Assembly: GCA_028565635.1 (NCBI GenBank)
Contig: JAOXYB010024792.1
Coordinates: forward strand, 1 to 16,128
Origin: Phoronis ovalis
Taxonomy: Eukaryota; Phoronida; Phoronidae
Length of the DNA: 16,128 bases
Reading direction: 5' to 3'
In this document: positions 14,926-16,128 of the stretch, one piece after another
Position numbering within the stretch: the stretch's first letter is position 1
How the letters are laid out: each line of letters begins with the position of its first letter
Program-made: the position numbers and the translations under genes
The notes under the pieces: model-generated
The model's input: only the letters and a program-made list of their open reading frames with translations
Databases searched by the model: none
What the model was told of the DNA's origin: nothing

Positions 14926-15262
14926 TGTAACTTCAAAGCCTCGTTTAATGTTGGTTGGAGTCATGGTGACATTCCATGCTGATCCAATAAGGCTTGGCCA
15001 AACTCGCTTGGAAACAATATTTTCTACAGATGCAGACATAAAATTACTACATTTTTTATTGTAGTTGCGCTTTAATGGCGCAAACAAAGTCACATTGCAT
15101 GGTTGCAGCTCATGACTAACATGTGGTGGCAATGAAATTACATGGATTTGGTCGTGCTAACAAGCTCAACAGTTTCATGGGACCCATGGTCATCCATGAC
15201 CAGTATCTGTGGCCTTTCAGGACCGTAGTGCTTCAGAAAGACATTAACAAACCATTCCACTC
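14926..15262 (-). pseudogene. Transposase-like gene, exon B (DDE core, frameshifted)
   Basis: The acceptor ATTTCTTTCAG precedes 15262. It opens VEWFVNVFLKHYGPERPQ and ILVMDDHGSHETVELV, then the frame runs to TAA at 15138-15140. Homology resumes one frame over as HDQIHVISLPPH, consistent with one lost base. It continues through LQPCNV and FAPLKRNYNKKC to GFEVT. No GT follows the expected end; the only nearby GT (14931) is out of phase with exon C. Confidence 0.7.
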
Positions 15263-16075
15263 CTGAAAGAAATTGTCACCATAATAAAATACAAGAATGC
15301 TGGTGTAAGACAAAGAAATAATTTAGTAGAAGGCACACCACTTCAATTCAACTTTAAATTATCAATTATAGTACATATTAGTGATCATGTTTTATTTTTA
15401 ATAAGTTTCCTTTCTTTGTAGGACATGATGATACGTGTTATTTTCAAGTGCTTCCAATTTAGAACAAATAAAATGTGAACTAAAATTTGTTATGTTTCTT
15501 TTTTGCATAGTGGACCTGTGGTTTGGGCTTTGTGATTCTTGGATGACCACCAGGTGGTCTTCAGTTAGCATACATTTTTTACAGGTCAAGCCTACTATAA
15601 GTAGTAATTGTCCTGATTTTTGACTGGGCAAAAAACCGTGGTCCAAACTTATTCCTAAAATCATATACCATGTCATAATTAATACAGGAATTAAAGTTCG
15701 TTACTTGTATTATACATTGCAGGACTAGAAAATGTTGTGAAAGTTCTTCAATGTTGTTTCTATTGTATCGCACCAGTTTAATGATCGAATTCATTCTCCA
15801 TTTCTCTTTTAGACTGGTACCGCCAGCATTTGGACAACATGATTTGTTGACCAGTTGTTATAACACATTAAAAGACACTACTTGAGTAACATGTTAGAGC
15901 AATTAATGTCACTGACTTTTATCAGAAGTATTTATACTTGATTGGTTAGTTATTCACAAACAAGTAGCCACCGAACTTGTTCCTTTAAAAAAAAATGTTA
16001 GCTAGTTTTGTAGGGGAATTATTATTAATTATTGAAATCTGGTGTTCTTTAATTCTATCCCAACAATATATTTAC
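15263..16075 (-). other. Intron between exons A and B of the transposase-like gene
   Basis: 813 bp, GTAAAT to TTTCAG on the minus strand, phase 1. It contains a stop-free minus-strand run (15398-15676) that follows a possible TTTTAG acceptor but resembles nothing in the transposase and interrupts a continuous homology, so it is read as intron. Confidence 0.6.
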
Positions 16076-16128
16076 CCAAATCATTTTCCATCCATCCTTT
16101 AGATTGATATGTCCAGTATGTACCTTGT
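16076..16128 (-). pseudogene. Transposase-like gene, partial exon A
   Basis: Runs in from the window edge and encodes QGTYWTYQSKGWMENDL, with the conserved GWM motif that precedes the second catalytic Asp. It ends in phase 1 at TTGG|GTAAAT (donor at 16075). The codon is completed by the G of this exon plus GA of the next. Confidence 0.7.

Larger units (their letters stand above)
13648..16128 (-). pseudogene. Decayed intron-containing pogo/Tigger-type transposase-derived gene, 5' end outside window
   Basis: Minus-strand blocks read in order: 16128-16076, 15262-about 14926, 14587-14357, 13746-13648. They match the C-terminal half of pogo/Tigger/Jerky-type DDE_1 transposases, which cut and join DNA in the nucleus: GWMENDL, ILVMDDHGSHE (second catalytic Asp), ISLPPHVSHELQP, FAPLKRNYNKKC, TPTNIKRGFEVT, TGIYPYN with EEAFLPS. 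The first catalytic Asp would lie beyond the window. Three lesions are visible. The third catalytic Asp of the LQPLD motif is Asn (LQPCN). One base is missing near 15150-15160, giving a frameshift. There is no GT donor after the GFEVT segment. The other junctions are GT-AG and phase 1. It could be an old element with its own introns or a transposase-derived host gene that has decayed; an assembly error could explain the frameshift but not the Asn. Confidence 0.75.

Noticed and set aside
15398-15676. Minus-strand run of about 90 codons after a TTTTAG acceptor, inside the transposase-like gene
   Set aside because: The transposase homology is continuous from exon A to exon B without it, and its sequence matches no part of the family; kept only as intron content.

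Overview
This is an AT-rich eukaryotic window. Genes are split by GT-AG introns of about 85 to 1,100 bp, with polypyrimidine-AG acceptors, AATAAA-type signals, MITE-like inverted repeats and pogo/Tigger transposase homology. It is most likely a metazoan and probably an invertebrate; the sequence does not fix the phylum.

Layout. (1) A plus-strand gene fills about the first 10 kb. Thirteen exons (329 to 9343) plus a terminal exon (9431-9495) join with matching phases into a protein of about 1,519 residues. It has a candidate N-myristoylation start (MGNGASIK), about 970 residues of Ser/Lys-rich, largely low-complexity sequence with an SP/TP cluster, then about 540 residues of ribonuclease-inhibitor-like leucine-rich repeats spread over small exons. 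I could not assign it to a named family. A possible leader exon lies upstream (ending at 186). The 3' end looks alternative: a skipped terminal exon with its own AATAAA, or a convincing phase 1-1 exon at 10251-10370 leading to candidate last exons at 10698 or 13089. (2) 10.7 to 13.6 kb is mostly gene-poor, with two diverged local duplications. (3) The minus strand from 13648 to the right edge holds an intron-containing pogo/Tigger-type transposase-derived gene, open at its 5' end beyond the window. It has lost the third catalytic Asp (D to N), has a frameshift and lacks one expected splice donor, so it looks like a decayed element or a decayed transposase-derived host gene. It points toward the LRR gene (tail to tail).

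Other structure: a foldback/MITE-like element of about 520 bp in intron 5 (4958-5484), a smaller inverted repeat in intron 10 (7883-7972), and a perfect 14-bp hairpin inside an LRR coding exon (7620-7653). Nothing shows the two genes acting together. No tRNA, rRNA, CRISPR array or bacterial feature was seen.
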